Shown here piece after piece: positions 1 through 6,669 of a stretch of 15,474 nucleotides of DNA. Origin of the DNA: UBA1724 sp963632245 (GTDB taxonomy: Bacteria; Verrucomicrobiota; Lentisphaeria; Oligosphaerales; Oligosphaeraceae); the NCBI GenBank assembly GCA_963632245.1, contig CAVGTF010000042.1, forward strand, positions 1 through 15,474, written 5' to 3'. The notes beneath the pieces were generated by a model. It was not told the DNA's origin and did not search any database. It saw nothing but the letters and a program-made list of their open reading frames with translations. Within the stretch, counting starts at the first letter, position 1; every line of letters begins with the position of its first letter. A program made the position numbers and the translations under genes.

Positions 1-86
1 TACCGCCGGTTTCAGGCGGAAAAGCCTAAGCAGGGGTGCGGGGGCGGCGGTACCAGTCCTTTGGACACCCCCGCCTGAAATCGGTA
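1..86. repeat. Palindromic MITE-like element with inverted-repeat ends
   Basis: The ends are inverted repeats: bases 1-19 (TACCGCCGGTTTCAGGCGG) match the reverse complement of 71-86 (CCGCCTGAAATCGGTA) apart from a 3-base gap. Between them, 27-65 is a core that recurs at 6191-6229 (34 of 39 identical) and inverted at 7755-7789. There is no ORF inside, so this would be a non-autonomous element or a structured intergenic repeat. Because it starts at base 1 of the window, it may extend upstream. Confidence 0.6.
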
Positions 87-119
87 GAAGGGGGAAGGTA
101 GTAGGGAGTAGGTTTACAA

Positions 120-156
120 GGTGCCGCAGGCGCTCTTCCGCCTAGATGGCGGTACC
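120..156. repeat. Two-part stem-loop in the nhaC downstream gap
   Basis: The outer arm GGTGCCGC (120-127) pairs with GCGGTACC (149-156) with one G:T pair. The inner arm AGGCG (128-132) pairs with CGCCT (139-143) around a six-base loop. No T-run follows, so it is not an obvious terminator. It lies between the palindromic element and the nhaC terminator. Its function is unknown. Confidence 0.4.
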
Positions 157-220
157 GTGCATTGCATATTGCACATTGTGCGCGGTAGCTAATTTCTCAC
201 TCCTCATTTCTCATTACACA

Positions 221-258
221 AAAGGGGCCCCTGGCGATTTGCCAAGGGCCCCTTTTTT
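221..258 (-). terminator. Rho-independent terminator after nhaC, possibly bidirectional
   Basis: On the minus strand GGGGCCCTTGGC (252 to 241) pairs over 12 bp, with one G:U, with GCCAGGGGCCCC (235 to 224), and TTTT follows. The nhaC stop codon is only 5 bases upstream of the stem. On the plus strand the same stem is followed by six T (253-258) but has one A-C mismatch. It could therefore also stop plus-strand transcription. Confidence 0.85.
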
Positions 259-262
259 GCTT

Positions 263-1894
263 TTACACCTTTCGTGCTTTCACGCAGCGTCGTTTCATGG
301 GGATGAGGAATCCGATGAGGATTGCGACGGTGATGGGGAAGACGATGAACCAGTTTTGGATCAATCCGGCCAGGAGGAATCCGATGAAGGAGACCGTGGC
401 CACGGTGATGGCGTAGGGCAGCTGTGTAGACACGTGGTTAAGGTGCTGGCAGCGTGCGCCTGCGGAGGACATGATGGTGGTATCGCTGATGGGGGAGCAG
501 TGGTCTCCGCAGACTGCGCCGGCCAGGCAGGCGGACATGCCGATGATCATGAGGGGGCTGTCGCCGGGGAAGATGCTGCAGACGATGGGGATAAGGATAC
601 CGAAGGTCCCCCAGGAGGTTCCGGTGGAGAAGGAGAGGAAGCAAGCCACCAGGAAGATGACTGCGGGCAGGAAGTGTCCCAGTCCGGCGGCGTGGCTGCC
701 CATCATTCCGGCGATGAAGTCCTTGAGCATCAGCTCCTCGGTCATGCTCTTCAGGGAGGTGGCCATCACCAGAATCAGGATTGCGGGGACCATGGCGACG
801 AAGCCCTGTCGGATGCAATCCATGGCGTCCTTCGCCTTGATGACGCGGCGTGCGACCAGATAGATAATAGTGAAGAGGAGTGCCACCAGTCCGCCCAGAG
901 GCAGTGCGGAGGAGGCCTCGGTGTTTGCGAAGGCATCCACGAAGGAGGTATCCTTGCCGTAGCCGCCCACATGGAGTAGCGCCATGACGCTGATCACGAT
1001 GAGCACCAGGATGGGCAGCACCAGATCCATGAAACGGCCCTTGGCATTCTCGGGGACCTTCAGCTCGTCGGCCTCCTCGCCGCCCTCCGTGAAGAGATCG
1101 CCCTTCTCCATGGCGTTGCGCTCGTGGATGGCCATGGGACCGAAATCGATCTTCATGTAGGTGATGGCCACGATGAAGACCATGGTAAGCAGAGAATAGA
1201 AGTTATAGGGAATTGCGTGAACGAAGAGCTCCAGGCCGTTATAGCCGGTGCCCTTGGTGAAATCGGAGACTGCGGCGGCCCAGCTAGAGATCGGCGCGAT
1301 CATGCAGATGGGGGCGGCGGTGGCGTCAATGAGGTAAGCCAGCTTTGCGCGGGAGATGCGGTTGGCGTCGGTGACGGGTCGCATGACGCTGCCCACGGTG
1401 AGACAGTTGAAATAGTCGTCCACAAAGATGAGTACGCCCAGCAGGAAGGTCGCCATGCAGGCGCCGGAGCGGGACTTCACGTTCTTGCTGGCCCAGCGTC
1501 CGAAGGCGGCGGCGGCGCCGGTGCGGGTGATGAGTGCGGCCATGATACCCAGAATGACCAGGAAGAGGAAGATTCCTGCGCCGGATTCCACGGAGTGGAT
1601 GAAGCCCTTGTTGACCACGGTATCAAAGGTAGCCACGGGGGCGAAGTCAGCGACCAGCAGTCCGCCGAAGAAGATTCCGATGAAGAGGGAGGAGTAGACC
1701 TCCTTGGTGATCAGTGCCAGTCCGATCGCGATGACGGGGGGCAGGACTGCCCAGAAAGTGCCAGCGAAGTGGCTGGTCTGCTCGGCTGCCTCCCCGGCGG
1801 CAGCGGCGTCCTGGCCTAGCAGAACGGGGGCGACTCCCAGAAGGACGCAGCAGATGCACGCGAAGGCCAGCAGTCTTGTAGTTCGGACGTTCAT
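263..1894 (-). CDS. nhaC: NhaC-family Na+/H+ antiporter
   Basis: This is a 543-residue inner-membrane protein with about a dozen hydrophobic segments, predicted to exchange Na+ for H+ (family PF03553). The C-terminal signature GDHCSPISDTTIMSS near residues 463-477, followed by HVSTQLPYA, is the hallmark of this family. The first segment (about residues 7-27) looks like a signal or extra membrane anchor, ending in an Ala/Glu-rich loop. I chose the ATG at 1894 because GAGGA (1909 to 1905) lies 10 nt upstream; the frame stays open to 1960, but those 22 residues are unlike a membrane N-terminus. It is transcribed alone, away from the ribokinase operon, and ends in a strong terminator. Antiporters of this family may also carry organic acids in exchange (for example malate/lactate in MleN), so the exact substrate is open. 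Confidence 0.9.
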   Translation of the reverse strand: MNVRTTRLLAFACICCVLLGVAPVLLGQDAAAAGEAAEQTSHFAGTFWAVLPPVIAIGLALITKEVYSSLFIGIFFGGLLVADFAPVATFDTVVNKGFIHSVESGAGIFLFLVILGIMAALITRTGAAAAFGRWASKNVKSRSGACMATFLLGVLIFVDDYFNCLTVGSVMRPVTDANRISRAKLAYLIDATAAPICMIAPISSWAAAVSDFTKGTGYNGLELFVHAIPYNFYSLLTMVFIVAITYMKIDFGPMAIHERNAMEKGDLFTEGGEEADELKVPENAKGRFMDLVLPILVLIVISVMALLHVGGYGKDTSFVDAFANTEASSALPLGGLVALLFTIIYLVARRVIKAKDAMDCIRQGFVAMVPAILILVMATSLKSMTEELMLKDFIAGMMGSHAAGLGHFLPAVIFLVACFLSFSTGTSWGTFGILIPIVCSIFPGDSPLMIIGMSACLAGAVCGDHCSPISDTTIMSSAGARCQHLNHVSTQLPYAITVATVSFIGFLLAGLIQNWFIVFPITVAILIGFLIPMKRRCVKARKV

Positions 1895-1904
1895 GGAAAA
1901 ATGT

Positions 1905-1909
1905 TCCTC
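1905..1909 (-). promoter_or_regulatory. Shine-Dalgarno GAGGA that sets the nhaC start
   Basis: GAGGA reads on the minus strand, 10 nt before the ATG at 1894. It is one of the few clear ribosome binding sites in the window and argues against the longer in-frame start at 1960. Confidence 0.65.
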
Positions 1910-2079
1910 GTGTTGTTTATGTGGAAAAGCAGAGGGGAGAATTCCTTTTGAAAAACACAACGCGCGCCTACCTGGTGCCGCGCAACGAAAAGTCTCTCAA
2001 TATAGCCGCGTAACTTCGCGCCGATGCCATACGCTTCTCCGCGGGCATTTTAGACGGCATTCCAAGGGCTTCCGGGTAT

Positions 2080-2115
2080 AAAAAAACTCCCGATGCCTTG
2101 GGAGGCACCGGGAGT
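2080..2115 (-). terminator. Terminator of the tRNA-Met gene
   Basis: On the minus strand ACTCCCGGTGCC (2115 to 2104) pairs with GGCATCGGGAGT (2097 to 2086): 12 bp with one G:U, a six-base loop, then a seven-base T-run. It begins 8 bases past the encoded CCA end of the tRNA. Confidence 0.9.
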
Positions 2116-2123
2116 CTTGAAAT

Positions 2124-2202
2124 TGGTAGCGGGAGGGGGATTTGAACCACCCAACCTTTAGGTTATGGGCCTAACGAGCTAACCAGGTTGCTCCATCCCG
2201 CA
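2124..2202 (-). tRNA. tRNA-Met (anticodon CAT), initiator-like but atypical
   Basis: It folds as a 79-nt cloverleaf with CCA encoded. Initiator traits seen: no Watson-Crick pair at 1-72 (U1, U72), an acceptor stem GCGGGA/UCCCGC, and a D-stem GAGC/GCUC giving A11:U24, as in E. coli tRNA-fMet. Odd points: the anticodon loop is CCCAUAA, so base 33 is C instead of the nearly universal U. The anticodon stem is UUAGG/CCUAA, so only two of the usual three initiator G:C pairs remain. The T-arm (GGGUGG against CCCCC) needs a bulged U or one mismatch. The gene stands alone with its own candidate promoter and a strong terminator, which argues that it is expressed rather than a relic. Confidence 0.9.
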
Positions 2203-2235
2203 ATTAAAAAGCGGCACTTTCGTGTCAGCGGGCGT

Positions 2236-2263
2236 ACTTTAACCCCTCTTCAGGCGATTGCAA
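2236..2263 (-). promoter_or_regulatory. Candidate sigma70-type promoter of the tRNA
   Basis: Reading the minus strand: TTGCAA (2263 to 2258), a 16-bp spacer, then TAAAGT (2241 to 2236). The bases after it, ACGCCCGC, form a GC-rich discriminator of the sort seen at stable-RNA promoters. Initiation near 2229 would give a leader of about 27 nt to be trimmed by RNase P. Both hexamers are imperfect. Confidence 0.4.
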
Positions 2264-2349
2264 GTCACCGGGCTAAATTAAGCGGAATTTCCGCCGTCCC
2301 CCCATTTTAGGGGAGCGATCCCCCCTCACCCTATCTCTATCCGCATACT

Positions 2350-3273
2350 ATGAACACGAGCGCCAGCGCAACCACCCCACGAGTCTTCGTTTTAGGAAGC
2401 ACCAACACCGACATGGTCATCAGCGGCGAGCGGATCCCCTCTCCCGGCGAGACCGTCTCCGGCGGGCGTTTTCTGATGAATCCGGGCGGCAAGGGCGCCA
2501 ACCAGGCCATCGCCGTGGCGCGGTTGCTCTCCCAGGGCACCTGCGTGTATATCGGAAAGGTGGGCGACGACCTCTTTGGGCACGAGAGTCAGGAGCGTTT
2601 TCGTGCCGAGGGCATGAATGTGCGTCTGGCGGTGGATTCCGAGAACGCCAGCGGCACCGCGCTGATTCTGGTGGATGCACACGGTCAGAACTGCATCTCC
2701 GTGGCACTAGGCGCCAACGGCACCCTCTCCCCAGAGGACATCCGCCCCCGCCTGGCGGATATCGCCGGCGTCTCCGCGCTACTCTTGCAGTTGGAGACTC
2801 CCATGGAGACCGTCTGCCTGGCGGCAAGACTCGCCCACGATGCCGGCGTGCCCGTCTTCCTGAATCCGGCACCCGCCGCCGAGCTGCCGCAGGAGCTCTA
2901 TCCACTCCTCCAATGGATCACCCCCAACGAATCCGAGGCGGAGCTGCTCACCGGCGTCCCCGTGACGGACGAAGCGAGTGCCCGGAAGGCGGCGGAAGTC
3001 CTGATGTCCCGCGGCGTAAAGAATGTCCTGATCACCATGGGTAGCCGCGGATGCTGGTGCAGCGTCACTGGCGAGGTGCATCCCGCCAATAAGGTCAAGG
3101 CAGTGGACTGCGTAGCGGCGGGCGATACCTTCAATGGCGCCTTCGCCGTGGCGCTGGCGGAGGGACTCTCCTGCCGCGATGCCATCGCCTTCGCGCAAGA
3201 GGCCGCCGGGATCTCCGTCACCCGCCCCGGAGCACAGTCCTCGATTCCATACCGCCGGGAGATGAGCCGATAA
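2350..3273 (+). CDS. rbsK: Ribokinase (PfkB family)
   Basis: This 307-residue cytosolic kinase phosphorylates D-ribose with ATP to ribose-5-phosphate, feeding the pentose phosphate pathway. The length matches E. coli RbsK (309). Seen in order: the N-terminal strand VLGSTNTDMVI, the sugar-binding GGKGANQA (residues 46-53), TPNESEAELLTG in the middle, and AAGDTFNGAF with the catalytic-base Asp at residue 259. The start lacks a Shine-Dalgarno and follows a pyrimidine-rich stretch (15 of 20 bases). It is the first gene of a run continued by a lipoprotein gene 6 nt downstream. No ribose transporter or LacI regulator is nearby, so another PfkB sugar substrate cannot be excluded, though the motifs fit ribokinase best. 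Confidence 0.92.
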   Translation: MNTSASATTPRVFVLGSTNTDMVISGERIPSPGETVSGGRFLMNPGGKGANQAIAVARLLSQGTCVYIGKVGDDLFGHESQERFRAEGMNVRLAVDSENASGTALILVDAHGQNCISVALGANGTLSPEDIRPRLADIAGVSALLLQLETPMETVCLAARLAHDAGVPVFLNPAPAAELPQELYPLLQWITPNESEAELLTGVPVTDEASARKAAEVLMSRGVKNVLITMGSRGCWCSVTGEVHPANKVKAVDCVAAGDTFNGAFAVALAEGLSCRDAIAFAQEAAGISVTRPGAQSSIPYRREMSR

Positions 3274-3279
3274 CCCCCT

Positions 3280-3726
3280 ATGCGCTTCAAGACGATTCCA
3301 TCTCTCCTGACCACACTCATCCTGCTGGCCGTCCTGTCCGCATGCCGTCCCGCGGATCCCCAGGCCGCCTTGGATCGCATGAGCGCGCAGGAGCACTTCG
3401 CCGCCGGACAAGTGGCCGCCAACCAAGAGGACGCACTGCCCCTGGCGCTCTGGCACTTCCAGAGTGCCGCCTCCCAGGCGCGTCCCGGCACGCCCCTGTG
3501 TGACAGCGCGCGCCTGGAGGAATCCCGTTGCCGTGCGCTCCTGCGGGATTCCTGGGAGAAAGCGGAGGAGCTCTCTGGCGAGCGCCGTGGCCTGGAGGAA
3601 GAGAACCGCCTTCTGAAGACCCGGAACCAAGAGCTAGAGCGCTGGCTCTCCCGCCTGAATGCCGAAAATTTAGCCCTTCGTCAAAGCCTCCTGAAGGTCC
3701 AGGAGCGACAGGGGGCACAGCCATGA
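3280..3726 (+). CDS. Small predicted lipoprotein with C-terminal coiled coil
   Basis: The product is 148 residues. A type II signal peptide is visible: two basic residues, a hydrophobic stretch from residue 8, and lipobox LSAC with the lipidated Cys at 22. Residues 34-67 read like a TPR-style helical pair (AQEHFAAGQVAANQEDALPL region, then WHFQSAASQA). Residues 92-143 form a charged coiled coil rich in Glu, Leu and Arg. It lies 6 nt after rbsK, and its stop overlaps the start of the hydrolase gene (ATGA at 3723-3726), so translational coupling is likely. It may be an envelope scaffold or assembly protein; I recognise no named family. Confidence 0.75.
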   Translation: MRFKTIPSLLTTLILLAVLSACRPADPQAALDRMSAQEHFAAGQVAANQEDALPLALWHFQSAASQARPGTPLCDSARLEESRCRALLRDSWEKAEELSGERRGLEEENRLLKTRNQELERWLSRLNAENLALRQSLLKVQERQGAQP

Positions 3727-4535
3727 CCCGCCAAGCCACCTTCACTTTCATGGGCACCGGCACCAGCCGCGGCGTCCCACTGCTCTGCTGCGACTGCGAA
3801 GTCTGCCGATCAAAAGACCCCCGCGATACCCGCACACGCTCCTCCGGACTGGTCACCTGCGGAGACACCCGCATCCTCATCGACTGCGGCCCCGAATTGC
3901 GGCTCCAGCTGCTCCGGGAACACGTCACCGCCCTGGACGCCGTCTGCCTCACACACCCGCATTGCGACCATCTGGATGGACTGGACGACCTGCAGGGTCT
4001 CACCGTCTACAGCCGCCGGGAACTCCCCTTCTACAGCTCCCCGGAGGTCCTGAAGACCGTCCGGGAGCGCTTCGGCTATGTGGACCAGCTGAAGATCCTG
4101 CCCGACGGCTCCCCGCGCTGGAGCGTCCCGCAGCTGGACTACCGTCCCGTCACCGCGCCTTTCCGTGTCAACGACATCACGGTGACGCCGCTGCCGATCT
4201 TCCATGGTCGCGCCGCCACCTACGGCTACCGCATCGGCTCCCTGGCGTACATCTGCGATTGCAGCCGCATTCCCGAGGAGACCTACCCCCTCCTGGAGGG
4301 CGTCACCGACGTAGTGCTGGATGCCCTGCGCTGGAAGCCCCATCCCACACACTTCAATATCCTCCAGGCAGAGGACGCCTTCCACCGCATCGGCGCAACG
4401 CGCGCCTGGCTCACGCACCTGACCCACGATATCCTCTACGAACGGGACCAGAAGCTCCTTTCCCCGGGATGCACCCTGGCCTACGACGGCCTCTCCTTCT
4501 CCTTCGAAATCCCGGATTCCCAGGAGACACCGTGA
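3723..4535 (+). CDS. MBL-fold metallo-hydrolase, PhnP-like
   Basis: This is a 270-residue metal-dependent phosphodiesterase-type enzyme. The N-terminus GTGTSRGVPLLCCDCEVC, with a zinc-knuckle cysteine set at 22-28, followed by SKDPRDTRTRSS, is typical of the PhnP subgroup. The metal-site motif THPHCDHLDG is at residues 77-86; further ligands are likely the His of PIFHG and the Asp of YICDCS. PhnP itself hydrolyses phosphoribosyl 1,2-cyclic phosphate in phosphonate degradation. No other phn gene is present here, so the substrate may be another cyclic phosphate. I chose the ATG at 3723: it overlaps the lipoprotein stop, has GGGGG 7 nt upstream, and gives the family N-terminus. The frame stays open upstream to 3528 inside the lipoprotein gene. 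Confidence 0.85.
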   Translation: MTRQATFTFMGTGTSRGVPLLCCDCEVCRSKDPRDTRTRSSGLVTCGDTRILIDCGPELRLQLLREHVTALDAVCLTHPHCDHLDGLDDLQGLTVYSRRELPFYSSPEVLKTVRERFGYVDQLKILPDGSPRWSVPQLDYRPVTAPFRVNDITVTPLPIFHGRAATYGYRIGSLAYICDCSRIPEETYPLLEGVTDVVLDALRWKPHPTHFNILQAEDAFHRIGATRAWLTHLTHDILYERDQKLLSPGCTLAYDGLSFSFEIPDSQETP

Positions 4536-6088
4536 GACGCTCCCCGAAGGAAAACATCCCCACGCCGACCTTGGCGCCACCGGGAACCACCACCGCGCCT
4601 CGGCGTTTTCCCTGGGTAGCGGCGCTGTGCCTATTTTTCCTGGTGCGCGCGCTCCCCTGGCTTCTGGGAGACCTCTGGTATGACGAGGTGCTCTCCCTGC
4701 AGCTCTTCCTCCTCCCCAAGGACTCACTATGGGAGATCCTGCGGGACTACCGGATCGCCAACAACCACTTTCTGGCGAACTGCCTCCAGTGGCTCTGGCT
4801 AAAGGCGCTGCCCATCACCACCGGAAACGAGCTGCTCTTCCGGATCCCGCCAATCCTCTGCGGAATGGCCACACTCCTCGTGGTGGCGCGACTCTGGCGA
4901 CGCTGGCTGGGAGAGCGCCTGGCGCTGTGCGCCGGATTCCTGCTGGCGGCAAGCCCCGTCTTCGCCGCATTCGCGATCTACGTCCGCGGATACTCGCTGG
5001 CGATGTTCCTCGCCGCCCTGGGGCTCACCGCACTCCTCCTGCGAAAGGAACGCCCCACGCCCGCCAATGCCGCCGGACTCCTGCTGTGCGGTCTGACACT
5101 GCCGCTGGTCATGCCCTCCGCCGCCGTGGCGCCCATGGCATTCTGCCTGTCGCTGGCGCTGTTCCCCAAAGTGAAAGAGCTCCCCTGGAGACGCCATGTG
5201 CTATGGCTCCTCCAGGTCCTCTGGCCCGTCCTCCTGGGCACCACCCTGGGCTGCGCATACTACCTGAGCCTCTGGGAGGAATTCCAGAAAGCGCGCGGCG
5301 AATCCGGCGGATGGTCCTCCGGGTGGCTGGTAGCGGGGCACCTCCTGCTGGCACTGGCACTCCATCTGGCACCTGTCCTGGGCGCCGCACTCCTCCCGAG
5401 GAAGCACCCCGACGACGCCCACAAGGACGACTCCCGGACGCTGTCCCGCGCACTGGCGCTGGGCGTCCTCCTAGCCACCGCGCTCATTCTGATTGCGCCG
5501 GCAGCGAAGGGCCATGCGCCCTTCCCGCGGGTCTTCCTGCCGCTGCTCCCCATGGCAACCCTCGCCGCCGCACTCTTCTTCCGCGGCTCCGCCCTGGAGG
5601 ACCTCCTGGCGCGACGGCTCCCGACAGTCCTGGCATTTGCGGTCCTTCCCGGATTGCTCCTGGGAGCGATATGCGATCTCGCCACATACCGGGAACTCTC
5701 CCAGGGACACATTCCCCAGAATCTCCTCCAGCAATACTACCGCGGCGACCAGGGATGCCGCCGTTGGGTCCAGCGTATCGCGCAAGACGCCGACGAGAGA
5801 GACGCCCTCCCCCTGGTGGCCGTCAATGCCACCGACGCACCCGCATTCCTCCTCTACTGGCAAATGCAGGGACTCCCTCTGAGCAGCCCCTCGGGACTCC
5901 CACAGGCATTCCCCGGAAATCAACGGCTCCCCGGACTCCACAACGCCCTGCAGACGGGATACCCGCTGGTCTTCCTCGCACACGGTCCCACCGAACTTCT
6001 CCAACTCCTCCAGGCACAGGGACTCCCCATGGATGCCAACTACACCCCCAAGGAGACCCTGGAAGGACGAACGCTGTATGCGCCGTAA
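4532..6088 (+). CDS. GT-C-type membrane glycosyltransferase (PMT/ArnT-like)
   Basis: The product is a 518-residue polytopic membrane protein with about ten hydrophobic segments. After a cytosolic Pro/Thr-rich N-terminus and a first membrane helix (about 26-46), the motif GDLWYDEV places an Asp-Glu pair at residues 51-52. This is the position of the catalytic acidic pair in GT-C enzymes, which use polyprenyl-phosphate sugars on the outer face. NNHFLANCLQWLWLK follows, as in family 39-like members. The GTG start at 4532 overlaps the hydrolase stop by 4 bases and has AGGAG 5 nt upstream, so coupling is likely. The open frame continues back to 3962 within the hydrolase gene, but that stretch is a shadow. 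Acceptor and sugar are unknown. The weakly conserved C-terminal half (from about 385) would be periplasmic. Confidence 0.75.
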   Translation: MRRSPKENIPTPTLAPPGTTTAPRRFPWVAALCLFFLVRALPWLLGDLWYDEVLSLQLFLLPKDSLWEILRDYRIANNHFLANCLQWLWLKALPITTGNELLFRIPPILCGMATLLVVARLWRRWLGERLALCAGFLLAASPVFAAFAIYVRGYSLAMFLAALGLTALLLRKERPTPANAAGLLLCGLTLPLVMPSAAVAPMAFCLSLALFPKVKELPWRRHVLWLLQVLWPVLLGTTLGCAYYLSLWEEFQKARGESGGWSSGWLVAGHLLLALALHLAPVLGAALLPRKHPDDAHKDDSRTLSRALALGVLLATALILIAPAAKGHAPFPRVFLPLLPMATLAAALFFRGSALEDLLARRLPTVLAFAVLPGLLLGAICDLATYRELSQGHIPQNLLQQYYRGDQGCRRWVQRIAQDADERDALPLVAVNATDAPAFLLYWQMQGLPLSSPSGLPQAFPGNQRLPGLHNALQTGYPLVFLAHGPTELLQLLQAQGLPMDANYTPKETLEGRTLYAP

Positions 6089-6090
6089 GT

Positions 6091-6118
6091 AACTAGCAGC
6101 TAGTGACTAGTGGCTAGT
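6091..6118. repeat. CTAG-type heptamer repeat, four units
   Basis: Four consecutive heptamers read AACTAGC, AGCTAGT, GACTAGT, GGCTAGT. The last two units and the following TTATAAGG recur at 7679-7700 after the next gene block. The repeat begins 2 bases past the glycosyltransferase stop. Confidence 0.7.
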
Positions 6119-6190
6119 TATAAGGACGCTCCGCGGAAATTCCGCCGTTCAGGCGGCGGGACCAAAGTACCGCCGGTAGGCAGAAAGGCA

Positions 6191-6229
6191 TAAGCAGGGG
6201 TACGGGGGCGACAGCCCCAGTCCTTTGGA
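6191..6229 (+). repeat. GGGGGC-hairpin core repeat, copy 2
   Basis: It is identical at 34 of 39 positions to 27-65, and its inverse lies at 7755-7789 (30 of 35). It contains the stem GGGGC/GCCCC around GACA. The flanks TAGGCAGAAAG and CTTCACGCCTA are imperfect inverted arms, as in copy 1 but with a different sequence. Confidence 0.7.
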
Positions 6230-6298
6230 TCTTCACGCCTAGATAAAAACCACCTCTTTCTAAAAGCGGCACCCGCGGCGTTTCCCAACGCCGCGACA

Positions 6299-6354
6299 TT
6301 AGCGCACGCGCCGGTAGATTCCGGCGCGGGGTTTCGCCCCGCGAAACCCTGGCC
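6299..6354 (+). repeat. Twin-hairpin (REP-like) repeat, copy A
   Basis: There are two adjacent perfect stems: GCGCCGG/CCGGCGC with a six-base loop (6308-6327), and GGGTTTCG/CGAAACCC with a five-base loop (6329-6349). The inverted copy at 10232-10287 differs at only 3 of 56 positions, and all three lie in loops. A pyrimidine-rich tail with a T-run follows. Confidence 0.8.
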
Positions 6355-6392
6355 TAACTTTCTCATTCCTAATTCCTCTTTTTTTCAAATTC

Positions 6393-6668
6393 ATGTTCCA
6401 GATCATCATCTCCGATCTTCCGGATCCGCAGCAGCAGGAGGCCACCTTTTCCGAGGGGTGGCAGCTCCTGCTAATGCTGGGCGCCGGTTTCCTGGGCACC
6501 CTGGTCGTCCTGTGGTTCGTCATCTTCCTAGCGTCGTATGTCCGGAAGCACGCGGTGCGTCCCAAATCCAACCTGGGTGCCTCGCCGGAGGTCCCCGAAC
6601 CGCCCACAGAAGAGGCAAAGCCCGCCGAAGAATCCTCCACCTCCCCTTCCACTCCGGAGAGCAAGTAG
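6393..6668 (+). CDS. Small single-TM membrane protein of unknown function
   Basis: The product is 91 residues: a short polar N-terminus, one hydrophobic helix at about 24-50 (Leu/Gly/Val/Phe-rich), a basic stop at RKHAVRPK, then an acidic Pro/Glu/Ser-rich tail. By the positive-inside rule the tail is cytosolic. The size and layout recall OadG-type small subunits of Na+-pumping decarboxylases, but the match is weak and no decarboxylase gene is nearby. Its stop is one base before the rnhC ATG, so the two are probably co-transcribed. There is no Shine-Dalgarno; the ATG follows TTTTTTTTCAAATTC. The start is plausible because hydrophobic content and spacing fit, but homology cannot confirm it. Confidence 0.6.
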   Translation: MFQIIISDLPDPQQQEATFSEGWQLLLMLGAGFLGTLVVLWFVIFLASYVRKHAVRPKSNLGASPEVPEPPTEEAKPAEESSTSPSTPESK

Positions 6669-6669
6669 C

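Larger units (their letters stand above)
6089..6392. other. 304-bp gap made of repeat modules
   Basis: In order it holds: four CTAG heptamers (6091-6118); a hairpin near GCGGAAATTCCGCC (6134-6147); the TACCGCCGGT-led core shared with 1-86 (from 6167); a GCGGCGTTTCCCAACGCCGC stem (6275-6294); the twin-hairpin repeat (6299-6354); and a pyrimidine-rich tail ending in T-runs directly before the ATG at 6393. No terminator with a good T-run follows the glycosyltransferase gene, and I see no clear promoter. Confidence 0.6.

Noticed and set aside
146..979. 277-codon plus-strand frame over the end of nhaC
   Set aside because: Repetitive Gly/Asp/Glu/His translation, antisense to clear membrane helices; a shadow.
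1895..1960. Longer NhaC start at 1960
   Set aside because: The extra residues are polar and unlike a membrane N-terminus, and the GAGGA site points to 1894.
3962..4531. Upstream extension of the glycosyltransferase frame by 190 codons
   Set aside because: It lies wholly inside the hydrolase gene and is Pro/Arg-rich without motif. The GTG at 4532 has AGGAG and the usual 4-base overlap.
4729..6096. 455-codon Pro/Arg/Gly-rich frame within the glycosyltransferase gene
   Set aside because: Low-complexity composition and no membrane pattern; the overlapping frame encodes the coherent membrane protein.
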